A DNA stretch of 25,794 nt from Paracoccaceae bacterium (GCA_003545125.1 DQCI01000001.1:1-25794), one strand, 5' to 3'. Counted from the first letter of the stretch, positions 15,108 through 22,892 are shown. Notes: a model not told the origin generated them from the letters alone. Numbers and translations are program-made.

Positions 15108-15427
15108 CACAGGAAGACCGGATGCGTCGCGCGCTTCTCGACCCGGCGTCGGAATTCGAAACGCCGGACGAGGTTTTGGCCGCTCCTTCTTTCACAGAGC
15201 CCGAGAAGATCGAGATTCTTCGGCGATGGGAATACGACGCAAGCGAGCTCAGTGTCGCAGAGGAGGAGGGCATGCCGTCCCGTCCCAGGGTGACGGTCGC
15301 GCAGGTCTTGCAGGCTCTGCACCATCTCGGCGCCGACATTGACGTTGGACACAGCCCGCCGACAAAGCAGGGTGGACTTGATCGCGCGGCGGTGAAGGTG
15401 CCGAAATCGACGGGCGGCCCGGCGTGA
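15104..15427 (+). CDS. Small hypothetical protein (107 aa)
   Basis: 107 residues. The first half is acidic and ordered (MRRALLDPASEFETPDEVL, then SFTEPEKIEILRRWEYDASEL); the segment EKIEILRRWEYDASELSVAEEEGM looks like a conserved helix pair. The second half, after VTVAQVLQALHHLG, is rich in Gly, Pro and Lys and probably disordered. Small proteins with this N-terminal pattern, to my recollection, occur next to other stress genes, but I know of no assigned function. It overlaps the gene before (ATGA) and the ZIP gene after (GTGA, 15424-15427), so all three are probably made in fixed proportion. Confidence 0.75.
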   Translation: MTQEDRMRRALLDPASEFETPDEVLAAPSFTEPEKIEILRRWEYDASELSVAEEEGMPSRPRVTVAQVLQALHHLGADIDVGHSPPTKQGGLDRAAVKVPKSTGGPA

Positions 15428-16158
15428 TCGTCGCGACCGCCCCGCTTGCGGTCTACGCAAGCCTTCTGGCCTGCGTGGTGACCACGGCCGGAATTCTGGT
15501 GGTGATGCGCTTCAAGGATTGGGGGCGCAACAACGCGACATATTTCGCCTGTTTTGCCGCTGGCGTTCTGATCGCTGTTTCCTTCCTTCATCTGGTTCCC
15601 GAAAGCCTAGCGAAGACGGCGGACGGCCCCGTGCTTCTGCTCGCCGGCTATCTGGCGATCTACATGCTCAACCGCCTGTTCTCGTCCAAGGTCTGTGACC
15701 GGCTCGGCAACCCGTCGTTTTCTATCGGTCTCATCCCGATGCTCGGGATCGGGTTTCATTCCTTCATCGACGGAACCGTCTATTCGATCGCCTTTTCGGT
15801 GAGCCCCTACACCGGGGCCTTGACCGCGCTAGGGATGGTTCTGCATGAGTTCCCGGAAGGCATCGTGACCTATATACTCCTGTTGAAGGGTGGGTTTCGC
15901 GAAACAACGGCGTTCTGGTTGGCCTTCCTCGCGGCGGCCGTGACGACGCCTGTCGGCGCGCTGTCCTCCTATGCCTGGGTCGGCGCGCAGGACGAAACGG
16001 TTCTGGGCGACCTTCTGGCCCTGTCGGCCGGCGCCCTGATCTATGTCGGGGCCTCCCATCTTCTGCCGATGGCAGAGCGGGAACCGCGCAGATACAGCTA
16101 TCTTCTCGTGGGCGCCGGCGTGGCCACCGCGATCGGCATTGTTTTCACAAAAGGGTGA
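15424..16158 (+). CDS. ZIP-family divalent metal transporter
   Basis: 244 residues with about eight hydrophobic helices. The two metal-binding signatures of ZIP proteins are intact: HSFIDG at 112-117 (helix IV) and HEFPEG at 141-146 (helix V). The variable loop between helices III and IV is short (FSSKVCDRLGNPSFS) without a His-rich cluster. ZIP proteins move zinc, iron or manganese into the cytoplasm; the substrate here cannot be told from sequence. The start is GTG 15424, overlapping the stop of the preceding gene. Its place in an operon divergent from hsp20 suggests that metal supply is part of the same response, perhaps zinc for FtsH and the RNase Z-like protein or iron together with the Feo genes; that link is inference. 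Confidence 0.9.
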   Translation: MIVATAPLAVYASLLACVVTTAGILVVMRFKDWGRNNATYFACFAAGVLIAVSFLHLVPESLAKTADGPVLLLAGYLAIYMLNRLFSSKVCDRLGNPSFSIGLIPMLGIGFHSFIDGTVYSIAFSVSPYTGALTALGMVLHEFPEGIVTYILLLKGGFRETTAFWLAFLAAAVTTPVGALSSYAWVGAQDETVLGDLLALSAGALIYVGASHLLPMAEREPRRYSYLLVGAGVATAIGIVFTKG

Positions 16159-16201
16159 CACCCGAGGGCGTGCCTCAATTTCTGACACACCCCGTCGGAG
16201 G

Positions 16202-16231
16202 GGCCGGGTTCCAGAACGAGCGGCCGGGTTC
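16202..16231. repeat. Short direct repeat between convergent genes
   Basis: GGCCGGGTTC occurs at 16202-16211 and again at 16222-16231, with a 20-bp period, in the 125-bp gap between the ZIP gene and the 192-residue membrane protein gene. Possibly chance in GC-rich DNA; no T-run terminator is seen. Confidence 0.25.
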
Positions 16232-16283
16232 TCCGGGTCGGCGAGGCGATCAGCATCCGGTCCCTGTCCCGTCAGGACGCTGA

Positions 16284-16862
16284 CTATGTCGAGGGATCCT
16301 GCGGTGTCACCCAGTCGCGCTGGAACCCCTCGGCGTCGCCATACTCCACGAATTCCGCGTAGTGCCCGTACACCCCGGTCATCAACTTTGCATGTTTGAT
16401 CGGGCACCAGTGCCTTTCGGTACGGGCCGCGATTTCCCGGACATAGGCCAGCAGGCCATTCGCATAGGCACAATACACGCAGTTCAGTTTCTCGAGCGCA
16501 TTGAGATAGGACAGGTGATGGCGGTCGAACGTGATATACTCCGCCCGGCGCACCTTCTCGATCCGGTATACGGGAAAACAGATGAGTTGGTAGAGGGACG
16601 CGAACAAGTCCAGCAGCACGAAGGGAACAATGACTAAAAAGATGAAGGGTGCCGTCAACACGACAAGCGGCCGTGCCTGCAGGATGTAGGTCGAGAGCTC
16701 TTTCTTGAAAGCGCGGTGCCGCGCGCGCACCTCCTGCTCGAAGGTGACTCGCCCGAGTTCCAGCCGGAACGTGAACGATTTTCGGCGGCGCTCCAGCTCC
16801 TCTGCCAGTTCTTCTTCCAGATTCTGGATCCGTGCGACCGGGCTTGCCACTTTGTCAGTCAA
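16284..16862 (-). CDS. Membrane protein of unknown function with CxxC motif, next to ftsH
   Basis: 192 residues. Residues 10-55 form a charged, probably coiled-coil helix (QNLEEELAEELERRRKSF); 66-98 are hydrophobic and probably span the membrane once or as a hairpin (PLVVLTAPFIFLVIVPFVLLD). The C-terminal part carries LNCVYCAYANGLLAYVREI with C128-x2-C131, followed by HWCPIKHA with C153 and H157, a set that could bind a metal or form a redox pair. I do not recognise a named family. It begins 28 bp after the ftsH stop and is the last gene of the minus-strand cluster, so it may be an FtsH partner in the membrane. No signal peptide is seen. Confidence 0.7.
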   Translation of the reverse strand: MTDKVASPVARIQNLEEELAEELERRRKSFTFRLELGRVTFEQEVRARHRAFKKELSTYILQARPLVVLTAPFIFLVIVPFVLLDLFASLYQLICFPVYRIEKVRRAEYITFDRHHLSYLNALEKLNCVYCAYANGLLAYVREIAARTERHWCPIKHAKLMTGVYGHYAEFVEYGDAEGFQRDWVTPQDPST

Positions 16863-16890
16863 TTGTCCGTCTCCCGATCTTCATTGCCGT

Positions 16891-18741
16891 TCACTGCGCC
16901 GCCCGGACCGGCTCCTGCATCTCGGGCGGCCCGGGCGCAATACGTTTGATCGGTGCAAATTCCGCCGGCGTTATGGTTTCGTGTTCCAGCAGAAGGTCGG
17001 CCCCGGCTTTCAGATCCGCCAGGTGTTCGGACAGGATGCTCTTGGCCTGGAGATAGGCCTCTTCGATCAATTGACGCACGGCCAGGTCGACCTCGCGCGC
17101 GGTCTCCTCGGCATAGTCTCTGGCGACCATGCCCCGGCCGTACTGGCCCAGGAATTGGCCCGGCTTGTCTTCCAGAACGGCCTGCCCAACGCTTGCGTCC
17201 ATGCCGAACCGCGTCACACATTCCCGCGCAATGTCGGTCGCTTTCGCCAGGTCGTCCGAGGCCCCGGTCGAGATCTCCCCGAAAATCAGCTCCTCAGCAG
17301 CGCGTCCCGCCATGAGGACGATCATGCGGTCCTTCAACTCCGGGAACGTGATGAGGAAGCGGTCTTCGGTCGGGCGTTGCATCGTGTAGCCGAGCGCCCC
17401 GATCGAGCGCGGAATGATCGACACCTTGTGCACCGGGTCGGCATGGGCGACTTTGGCGGCGGCGAGCGCATGTCCCATCTCGTGATGCGCCACGCGTTTG
17501 CGCTCCGCCGGGCTGAGAACGCGCGACTTGCGTTCGATCCCGGCCACGATCCGTTCAACGGCCGCGGTGAGGTCGGCCATTGTTACCTGGTCTCCCTCCC
17601 GGCGGGTCGCGAGGATCGCCGCCTCGTTCACGAGATTGGCCAAGTCAGCTCCGGTGAAGCCGGTGGTGATGGCAGCGACCTGGTCCAGATCCACCTCAGC
17701 CGCGATGGCCACGCCCTTGCAATGCACCGCAAGGATCGCGGCGCGCCCTTTCCGTTCCGGACGGTCCACGGCGATCTGCCGATCAAACCGCCCCGCCCGC
17801 AGAAGCGCCGGATCCAGTATTTCCGGACGGTTCGTTGCGGCCAGGAGCACAATGCCGACACGAGGATCGAACCCGTCCAGTTCCGACAGAAGCTGGTTCA
17901 GGGTCTGTTCTTTCTCGCCCCCGCCGCCATAGCCCGAGACCGCGGAGCGCGCCCGCCCCAGCGCGTCCAATTCGTCGATGAAGATGATGCACGGGGCGGC
18001 CTGGCGCGCCTGTTCGAACAGATCCCGCACCCGCGCGGCACCGACGCCGACGAACATCTCGACAAATTCGGAGCCGGAGATCGAAAAGAAGGGCACCTCT
18101 GCCTCACCCGCCACCGCCCGCGCCAGGAGCGTCTTGCCCGTGCCCGGCGGGCCGACCAGGAGAATGCCCTTCGGGACATGTGCGCCGAGGCGGCTGTACT
18201 TTTCGCGATCCTTGAGGAAGGAGACGATTTCCTGCAATTCTCTCTTGGCTTCATCCACGCCGGCGACATCGTCGAAGGTGACGCCGGTCTTCGTCTCCAG
18301 ATAGACCTTCGCCTTTGACTTGCCGATGTTCACAAGACTGCCGACCCCTGTGCCGCCGGACATACGCCGCATGAGGAACATCCACACCACCGCGAAGACG
18401 AGGACCGGCACGACCCAGGAGATCACGGTGGTCAACCAGTTCTGGTCGGAGCCGCCGGTGAAGGCGACATCATATTGCTCCAGTTCGGCGGCGAAATCGG
18501 GGTCGACCCGTTGGACGACGAAGAATTCCTTCCCATCCACAGCATCGATCAGCCGCCCTTCGACCCTGCTCTCGGTCACCGTCATTTCCGCAACCTTGCC
18601 CTTCTCGAGATAGGACAGGAATTCGCTATATTGCAGAGGCATCACGCTTTGATACCCCAGCCAGAGCTGCAGACCCAACCACAACAACCCGGCCATGATC
18701 CAGAAGCTCCAGTTGAATTTCTTTTGTTTGTCCATGGCCAT
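16891..18741 (-). CDS. ftsH: FtsH-type membrane AAA metalloprotease (accessory copy)
   Basis: 616 residues, full length for the family. TM1 at about 13-30, a periplasmic domain to about 100, TM2 at about 103-124. The AAA domain has Walker A GPPGTGKT (197-204), Walker [10 protein letters not shown] (about 252-260) and the second region of homology [20 protein letters not shown] (302-321) with the arginine finger. The zinc protease motif is HEMGH at 420-424; the usual bacterial form is HEAGH, so Met replaces Ala. The third ligand aspartate is in [13 protein letters not shown]. It degrades misfolded membrane and cytoplasmic proteins using ATP. No good Shine-Dalgarno precedes ATG 18741; ATG 18735 is an alternative. 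FtsH copies are standard in heat-resistance loci; the housekeeping gene is expected elsewhere. Confidence 0.95.
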   Translation of the reverse strand: MAMDKQKKFNWSFWIMAGLLWLGLQLWLGYQSVMPLQYSEFLSYLEKGKVAEMTVTESRVEGRLIDAVDGKEFFVVQRVDPDFAAELEQYDVAFTGGSDQNWLTTVISWVVPVLVFAVVWMFLMRRMSGGTGVGSLVNIGKSKAKVYLETKTGVTFDDVAGVDEAKRELQEIVSFLKDREKYSRLGAHVPKGILLVGPPGTGKTLLARAVAGEAEVPFFSISGSEFVEMFVGVGAARVRDLFEQARQAAPCIIFIDELDALGRARSAVSGYGGGGEKEQTLNQLLSELDGFDPRVGIVLLAATNRPEILDPALLRAGRFDRQIAVDRPERKGRAAILAVHCKGVAIAAEVDLDQVAAITTGFTGADLANLVNEAAILATRREGDQVTMADLTAAVERIVAGIERKSRVLSPAERKRVAHHEMGHALAAAKVAHADPVHKVSIIPRSIGALGYTMQRPTEDRFLITFPELKDRMIVLMAGRAAEELIFGEISTGASDDLAKATDIARECVTRFGMDASVGQAVLEDKPGQFLGQYGRGMVARDYAEETAREVDLAVRQLIEEAYLQAKSILSEHLADLKAGADLLLEHETITPAEFAPIKRIAPGPPEMQEPVRAAQ

Positions 18742-18804
18742 AATCCGTTGGGAGGGTTTGTTTTTTCCGTGTAGCGGCGCCGGGACAAGCGGGTGCGCGA
18801 ATGA

Positions 18805-19152
18805 CTACGATTCCGCCCGGGCAACCTCGTCAAAGGCCCGCAGCGCCTCGACGCCGCAGGCTGCCGACAACCCGCCGCCCATGAGGATCGCGACGCCGAT
18901 CATCTCGGCGGCCTCCTGGCGGGTCGCGCCTTCGCGGAAAATGGCCTCTGCATGATGGGAGATGCTTCCCCCGCAGCGGCAGGAAACCGCGATTGCGAAG
19001 GCCGTCAGTTCCTTGAATTTCGTCGGCAGTTCGCCGTCTGCCGTTGCATCCATGACGAGCCGTCCGAAGGCCGCCGCCGTTTTCGGCTGAAGTTCCGCCA
19101 GATCCGCGTAGCCGGCTTGATAGAGCTCAGCGAGATCCCGGTAGGTGTCCAT
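18805..19152 (-). CDS. Carboxymuconolactone decarboxylase/AhpD-like protein
   Basis: 115 residues from ATG 19152, chosen because GGGAGATTTGAA precedes it; the longer frame to 19275 would overlap the hdeD end. The core is the CMD/AhpD helical fold: LPTKFKELTAFAIAVSCRCGGSISHHAEAIF followed by GATRQEAAEMIGVAILMGG. AhpD-type members use C-x2-C-x3/4-H as a peroxidase/reductase site; here the motif reads C-GGS-..-HH, so the second Cys is Ser, although another Cys lies two residues before the first. It may therefore lack AhpD-like disulfide chemistry. It lies between hdeD (106 bp) and ftsH (63 bp), same strand. Role: possibly peroxide or redox defence, by family and context only. Confidence 0.75.
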   Translation of the reverse strand: MDTYRDLAELYQAGYADLAELQPKTAAAFGRLVMDATADGELPTKFKELTAFAIAVSCRCGGSISHHAEAIFREGATRQEAAEMIGVAILMGGGLSAACGVEALRAFDEVARAES

Positions 19153-19258
19153 TTCAAATCTCCCAATGTGACTTTCGCAGGGACTTCGGGCTGTCACGTG
19201 CGGATTCGTTTGAGATCGGTCGAATTGCGCGTGCCCCTCAACCGCGCCGCCGCCGCCC

Positions 19259-19831
19259 TCAGCCCAGTGGGTCAATCGGGCCGGATCGGGCGATCATGAC
19301 CAGAGCCAATCCGGTGCTCAGCATGTCAAAGCCGACCAGCACGCCGATGAGCACCGCCGAGGCCTCCGGCAGGGCAAACAGGATGAAGCCCGCGAACGCG
19401 AGGCTGACGACCGCCGACAGGATGCCCCATCCCCAACCAGGCGCAGGGCGCAGCCAAAGCGAGAACGAGATCTGTGCCGCGCCGGAAAGGAAGAAGACCA
19501 AGGCGATCAGCAAGGTGAGCGCAATCAACCCCTGCTGCGGATCCAGAATGAGCATCAAACCCGCGGCGAAGATGAGAACACCGGGCACCATCTCCCACAG
19601 GAAAAGCCCTGTCCTGCGGAGCGAAAAGGCCCCGAGCATGGTGACGGCGCCGCTGGCCGCCAGGAGCCAGCCCACAATGACCCCGACCACCAGTGAGCTG
19701 ACCGTGGGCACGACCAGTGCAGCGACCCCCAGCAGGATCAGAAAGATGCCGCCCCATGTCATGCCGCTGCGCAGTTTGGCGGGCGAGAAGATGTCGCGGG
19801 TGTTGTCGAAATCGAAGTGGTCGGTGCGCAT
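19259..19831 (-). CDS. hdeD: HdeD-family membrane protein
   Basis: 190 residues with six hydrophobic helices, grouped in pairs as in the HdeD/DUF308 family: TWGGIFLILLGVAALVVP, VVGVIVGWLLAASGAVTML, LWEMVPGVLIFAAGLMLILDP, LTLLIALVFFLSGAAQIS, WGILSAVVSLAFAGFILFALP and VLIGVLVGFDMLSTGLALVMIA. The two internal halves repeat the G-x-L/V-x3-G...G-x6-R pattern. E. coli HdeD protects against acid at high cell density; its mechanism is unknown. The N-terminal cytoplasmic tail (HFDFDNTRDIFSPAKLRSG) is longer than usual. It follows the general-stress-like gene by 64 bp and precedes the CMD-like gene. HdeD is a hallmark of the transmissible stress-tolerance locus, where it also sits near ftsH. Confidence 0.88.
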   Translation of the reverse strand: MRTDHFDFDNTRDIFSPAKLRSGMTWGGIFLILLGVAALVVPTVSSLVVGVIVGWLLAASGAVTMLGAFSLRRTGLFLWEMVPGVLIFAAGLMLILDPQQGLIALTLLIALVFFLSGAAQISFSLWLRPAPGWGWGILSAVVSLAFAGFILFALPEASAVLIGVLVGFDMLSTGLALVMIARSGPIDPLG

Positions 19832-19895
19832 GACCTTCGTGCCTTTCCTTCATTGAGTGCAAGGCGGCGCCCGCGCCGGACGGCCTGCGGTCTTC

Positions 19896-20477
19896 TTATT
19901 GGCTCCAGGCATGGACATGGACGTCGCGCCCGGAATGCCCTTTCAGGATCTTGACCGCGAGCGCCTCCTTGTCCTCGTCCACCGTGCGGACCCACAGGAG
20001 GATGCCGCCGTTTTCAATCTGGTCGGCGTAGTAGTCCTTGTGGTGCCGACCCACCCGCCGCGCGAGCAAGATGCCGAGAACGGCGGCCGGCCCACCGCCG
20101 ACGGAAATCGCCGCTATCGACGCTGCCAATGTGCTGGCAGGCGTCAACATGGCGGCCATGGCGATGTAGGACCCGAGATAGAAGAATCCGCCGACGATGG
20201 CGCCTTCGTATTCCCCGATCGCTTCCTCCGACACGAAGGCCGCGCGCGGCGCGTCCGGATCGTCTTCAAGATCTTCCGCCCGCCAATAGGCCGCGCCCAG
20301 CTTTTCCTTCAATGCCTTCCTGTCGCCCAAGAGGCTGAGGTCGTAGCGGCTGAAGCCGTGCATGCGCAGATCATAGAGCGCAGCGCGAAGTGTGTCGTAG
20401 CTACCGAAAACGCCAACCGCTTCGGGCAGATCGATGACAGTCGTGTCGGGGTGAGATGTCTGAAGTTTCGTCGTCAT
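19896..20477 (-). CDS. General-stress-like membrane-associated protein
   Basis: 193 residues from ATG 20477, preceded by TTCGGGAGGCTTCCC; a longer frame to 20543 would start inside the FNR-type box and is rejected. The N-terminal part resembles the general-stress/DUF1269-like fold (VGVFGSYDTLRAALYDLRMHGF followed by SRYDLSLLG), a central glycine-rich hydrophobic region (about 95-150: GAIVGGFFYLGSYIAMAAML and AASIAAISVGGGPAAVLGILLA) could form one or two membrane helices, and the C-terminus (GGILLWVRTVDEDKEALAVKIL, ending in HSGRDVHVH) looks like a second small alpha/beta unit. Family assignment is tentative and the function is unknown. It is first in the minus-strand cluster 20477-16284 (this gene, hdeD, CMD-like, ftsH, CxxC protein), with its own FNR-type promoter. 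Confidence 0.7.
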   Translation of the reverse strand: MTTKLQTSHPDTTVIDLPEAVGVFGSYDTLRAALYDLRMHGFSRYDLSLLGDRKALKEKLGAAYWRAEDLEDDPDAPRAAFVSEEAIGEYEGAIVGGFFYLGSYIAMAAMLTPASTLAASIAAISVGGGPAAVLGILLARRVGRHHKDYYADQIENGGILLWVRTVDEDKEALAVKILKGHSGRDVHVHAWSQ

Positions 20478-20502
20478 GGGAAGCCTCCCGAAATGTGCGA
20501 TC

Positions 20503-20508
20503 ATCGTA
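20503..20508 (-). promoter_or_regulatory. Probable -10 hexamer of the 20477-16284 cluster
   Basis: Minus strand TACGAT, starting 28.5 bp from the centre of the box at 20530-20543, the same spacing as for groEL and hsp20. Implied transcript start near 20496, about 19 bp before the ATG. Confidence 0.5.
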
Positions 20509-20529
20509 GTGGCCCAGTGATCCCCCCGC

Positions 20530-20543
20530 TTGACGAAGGTCAA
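20530..20543 (-). promoter_or_regulatory. FNR/FixK-type box of the 20477-16284 cluster
   Basis: TTGAC-GAAG-GTCAA, perfect half-sites, between the cbpM stop and the start of the general-stress-like gene. The only correctly placed -10 hexamer is on the minus strand (TACGAT), so the box probably drives the hdeD-ftsH cluster. Confidence 0.7.
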
Positions 20544-20573
20544 TTTGCAGACAGGCGCTGGCGGCCGGGCCGG

Positions 20574-20918
20574 CTACCGGTCGTTCGCCGGCATCCGGAT
20601 GACGACCGGAAGGGTGTCTTCGAACTGGTGCAAACGGCGTTTCAGCCTGGCATTCTCGTCGACGAGGGATAGCACCACGGCGATTCCCGGCAGGTTGATC
20701 CGTAAATCCCCCTGCAGACGCTGAACCCGGCGAATGATCGTTATGCTGGAACTGTCGAACCGCGCGCCCGGATGGTCTTCGTCGACCGGTTCCAGGATGC
20801 CCTCGTCGATAAGCTCGAGAATCCATTCGGCCGAACACCCGCTGATGCGGCAGAGATCGATCAACGACATGGGCTCAACTATTTCGCTTACCTGGATCAC
20901 GGCTTTGCTACGTGTCAT
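20574..20918 (-). CDS. cbpM: Chaperone modulator CbpM-like (MerR-type HTH)
   Basis: 114 residues. Residues about 15-50 form a MerR-like helix-turn-helix (MSLIDLCRISGCSAEWILELIDEG, then ILEP), followed by FDSSSITIIRRVQRLQGDL, the usual CbpM pattern, and a heptad-like helix LVDENARLKRRLHQFEDTLP that should dimerise. In E. coli CbpM binds the J-domain of CbpA and blocks its stimulation of DnaK. Here the gene starts 3 bp after cbpA ends, same strand, as in known cbpAM pairs. The pairing supports both assignments. It ends about 31 bp before the FNR-type box of the next cluster. Confidence 0.88.
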   Translation of the reverse strand: MTRSKAVIQVSEIVEPMSLIDLCRISGCSAEWILELIDEGILEPVDEDHPGARFDSSSITIIRRVQRLQGDLRINLPGIAVVLSLVDENARLKRRLHQFEDTLPVVIRMPANDR

Positions 20919-20921
20919 GGC

Positions 20922-21881
20922 CTATCCCTCCATCGTGACGCGCGGGTCGAAATCCGCCTCGCGGGCCATCTCCCGGTACAATTCTCTTGCCTTCTCGGTC
21001 TCTGTCGGCGGGACGACGATCTTGAGAACGGCAATGAGATTGCCTGGCGATTTACCGGGTATCCCGCGCGCTTTCAGCCGTAATTTCTTCCCGGTCTGCG
21101 TGTGTTTCGGAATGGTCAGCTGAACCTTCCCGGCGGGAGTGCGCATGTCGACACGTGCGCCAAGCGCGGCCTCCCAAGGGGTGATTGGCACATCCATGTG
21201 AACGTCGCGCCCCTCGACGTGAAATCCCGGCTTGTCGCGGATCGTCACCTCAAGGAAGAGATCTCCCGGCTTCCCCTGTCCGAGGCCCGGTGCACCCTGT
21301 CCCGACAACCGTATGTGTTGGCCGTCGGATACGCCCTTCGGGATGGTGACGCGGATAGCGCGTTCGCGCAGCACAACATGGCCTTGCGGGTCCAATTCCG
21401 GCTTGCGCAGGGTGAAGTCGCGCGAACCGCCGTCATAGGCTTCCTGCAGATCAATCGTGATCCGGGCATGGTGATCCTGGCCCGACGCGTGAAACGCGGG
21501 CCGGGGTCCGGCCGTCTGGTCGAACCCGCCACGGCGCGAGAACAGCTCGTCGAAGAACGCGCCGAACTGGTCCGGATCCGCCTGCGTATAGCCGCCGCCC
21601 GAAAACTCGAACCCGTCGTCCCAGTCCGGCGGCGGGCGAAACGCTTCGCCCTCCTGCCAGGTCTTGCCCAGCCGGTCATAGGCGGCGCGTTTCTCGGGAT
21701 CCTGCAGGACCTCATAGGCTTCGCCGACATCCTTGAATTTCTGCTCCACCTCCGCCGCATCCGGACCGGTGTTCACGTCAGGATGATACTTTCGGACCAG
21801 CTTGCGGTAAGCCTTCTTGATCTGATCCTGTGTCGCATCGCGTTCGATATCGAGGATCTTGTAATAGTCCCGGTATTCCAT
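20922..21881 (-). CDS. cbpA: DnaJ-like co-chaperone CbpA
   Basis: 319 residues. J-domain at 1-70 with the HPD tripeptide at 33-35 (KYHPDVN), then a G/F-rich linker (about 85-115: GFEFSGGGYTQADPDQFGAFF) and two C-terminal beta-sandwich domains (ARITIDLQEAYDGGSRDFTL; HIRLSGQGAPGLGQGKPGDLFLEV; PITPWEAALGARVDM). There is no zinc-finger region with CxxCxGxG repeats, which separates CbpA from DnaJ. It stimulates DnaK and delivers unfolded clients. GAGGCAGAC precedes the ATG. It lies between an 85-residue protein gene (30 bp upstream) and cbpM. Well-preserved length and motifs suggest an active protein. Confidence 0.93.
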   Translation of the reverse strand: MEYRDYYKILDIERDATQDQIKKAYRKLVRKYHPDVNTGPDAAEVEQKFKDVGEAYEVLQDPEKRAAYDRLGKTWQEGEAFRPPPDWDDGFEFSGGGYTQADPDQFGAFFDELFSRRGGFDQTAGPRPAFHASGQDHHARITIDLQEAYDGGSRDFTLRKPELDPQGHVVLRERAIRVTIPKGVSDGQHIRLSGQGAPGLGQGKPGDLFLEVTIRDKPGFHVEGRDVHMDVPITPWEAALGARVDMRTPAGKVQLTIPKHTQTGKKLRLKARGIPGKSPGNLIAVLKIVVPPTETEKARELYREMAREADFDPRVTMEG

Positions 21882-21911
21882 GTCTGCCTCACCGCGCCGG
21901 ATCCGGCGCCG

Positions 21912-22169
21912 TCACACCGTCTCCAGTTCCAAGCTGTCCAGCCAGTACCTGACGGAGTGTTCAATCGGGCCGACATGACGCCCTTGCGCCTCCACCGCGG
22001 CGATTTCGCGCGCCATTTCCTCTGTCAGGACCTTGTGACGCGTTGCCAATTCGCTGGGCGTAAGCTGGTGTTCGCAAGACAACAAGCTCTTGAGTTTCTG
22101 GCGCGCAACGGCCTCGTGCAAGTGCGCCTCGAATTCGGAGAGTCTGGAATTGAGGTCCGTTCCGGTCAT
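21912..22169 (-). CDS. Small helical protein of unknown function upstream of cbpA (85 aa)
   Basis: 85 residues from ATG 22169. AAAGGAG lies 7 nt before that codon, whereas the in-frame ATG 22175 is nearly on top of it, so the later start is preferred. The protein is highly charged and helical (RLSEFEAHLHEAVARQKLK, then LATRHKVLTEEMAREIAAVEAQG), probably a coiled-coil dimer, with one Cys. The C-terminal part (HVGPIEHSVRYWLDSLELE) is more conserved-looking. No family recognised. It is the first gene of the cbpA-cbpM operon, so a regulatory or adaptor role for the co-chaperone is possible but unproven. Confidence 0.65.
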   Translation of the reverse strand: MTGTDLNSRLSEFEAHLHEAVARQKLKSLLSCEHQLTPSELATRHKVLTEEMAREIAAVEAQGRHVGPIEHSVRYWLDSLELETV

Positions 22170-22201
22170 GACCATTCTCCTTTCGCACTGTTTTCCTTGC
22201 C

Positions 22202-22207
22202 AGTATG
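22202..22207 (-). promoter_or_regulatory. Possible -10 hexamer of the cbpA operon
   Basis: Minus strand CATACT, five of six matches to TATACT and four of six to TATAAT, starting 28.5 bp from the centre of the half-conserved box at 22229-22242. Implied transcript start near 22195. Confidence 0.3.
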
Positions 22208-22228
22208 GCACCGCCTTCTGTCACCAAA

Positions 22229-22242
22229 TTGACCAAACGCAA
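22229..22242 (-). promoter_or_regulatory. Degenerate FNR-type box upstream of the cbpA operon
   Basis: On the minus strand TTGCG-TTTG-GTCAA: one perfect half-site and one with three of five positions. It is the weakest box of the series, accepted mainly because its distance to CATACT equals that of the stronger examples. Confidence 0.35.
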
Positions 22243-22454
22243 TTCCTGAACGGGCGGTTTGTTGTTTCCTGATCGCAGGCGCGGGGTGGACATCTGTTTG
22301 TTGCCGGGACCGTCGGCAGTCGCCCGCACATGGCCAGCAGGTGTCCCGAACCGGTTTCGGAAATCCAGCCAACCCGTGCTGGCCGCGGCGAGCGTGATCT
22401 TGTCGGAGTTGAGGCACGTGGAGAATGACCGCGCAAAGGCGAGCAGAGGTGGGG

Positions 22455-22889
22455 ATGATGGAGCAAGACTCAAAAGCCAGCCGGGCGGCGAAACAGACTG
22501 CCGCGATGGTTGTTGGCACTGTCCCGATCATCATCGGCGTTCTGGCGCTCACCAGCTTGGTGACCGCGGCAGTCCCGCCGCAGACGATCTGCGACCTGCT
22601 GCCGATGGAAAGCCTTCTCGCCCCGTTTCTGGGTGGTCTGGTCGGCAGCATCGCCGCCGGGCATCCGGTCGTCAGCTACGTCCTGGCGGGCGAGCTTCAG
22701 GCGGCGGGCGTCGGCCTTGCGACGACAACCGCGCTGATCGTCAGTTGGGTCACCGTGGGGATCTTTCATCTCCCGGTCGAGGCTGCGATCCTGGGCGCGC
22801 GTTTCGCCATCTGGCGTAACGTCATCTGCTTCGTCCTGGCCATCGCGACGGGATATGCGGTCGCATTTCTGATGTTGGTCGGAGGGTGA
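22455..22889 (+). CDS. YraQ/ArsP-type permease, N-terminal half
   Basis: 144 residues with four hydrophobic helices. It matches the first half of COG0701/DUF318-type permeases: a first helix AAMVVGTVPIIIGVLAL, the re-entrant-like GGLVGSIAAGHPVVSYVLAGEL, the helix ALIVSWVTVGIFHLP, and EAAILGARFAIWRNVICF. Two adjacent ATG codons (22455, 22458) follow GAGGTGG; either may be used. The gene ends 3 bp before the second-half gene. In the common form both halves are in one protein of about 300-350 residues; here they are separate, as also seen in some other organisms. Substrate unknown (ArsP relatives export organoarsenicals). No FNR-type box at the right spacing is seen in the 240 bp upstream. Confidence 0.75.
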   Translation: MMEQDSKASRAAKQTAAMVVGTVPIIIGVLALTSLVTAAVPPQTICDLLPMESLLAPFLGGLVGSIAAGHPVVSYVLAGELQAAGVGLATTTALIVSWVTVGIFHLPVEAAILGARFAIWRNVICFVLAIATGYAVAFLMLVGG

Positions 22890-22892
22890 GGA

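Noticed and set aside
16705..18318. 537-codon plus-strand frame
   Set aside because: Antisense to FtsH, whose AAA and zinc motifs are clear.
19210..19223. TTGAG-ATCG-GTCGA upstream of the CMD-like gene
   Set aside because: Both half-sites carry a mismatch and the expected -10 position reads CGAAGT; the gene is probably read from the promoter at 20503.
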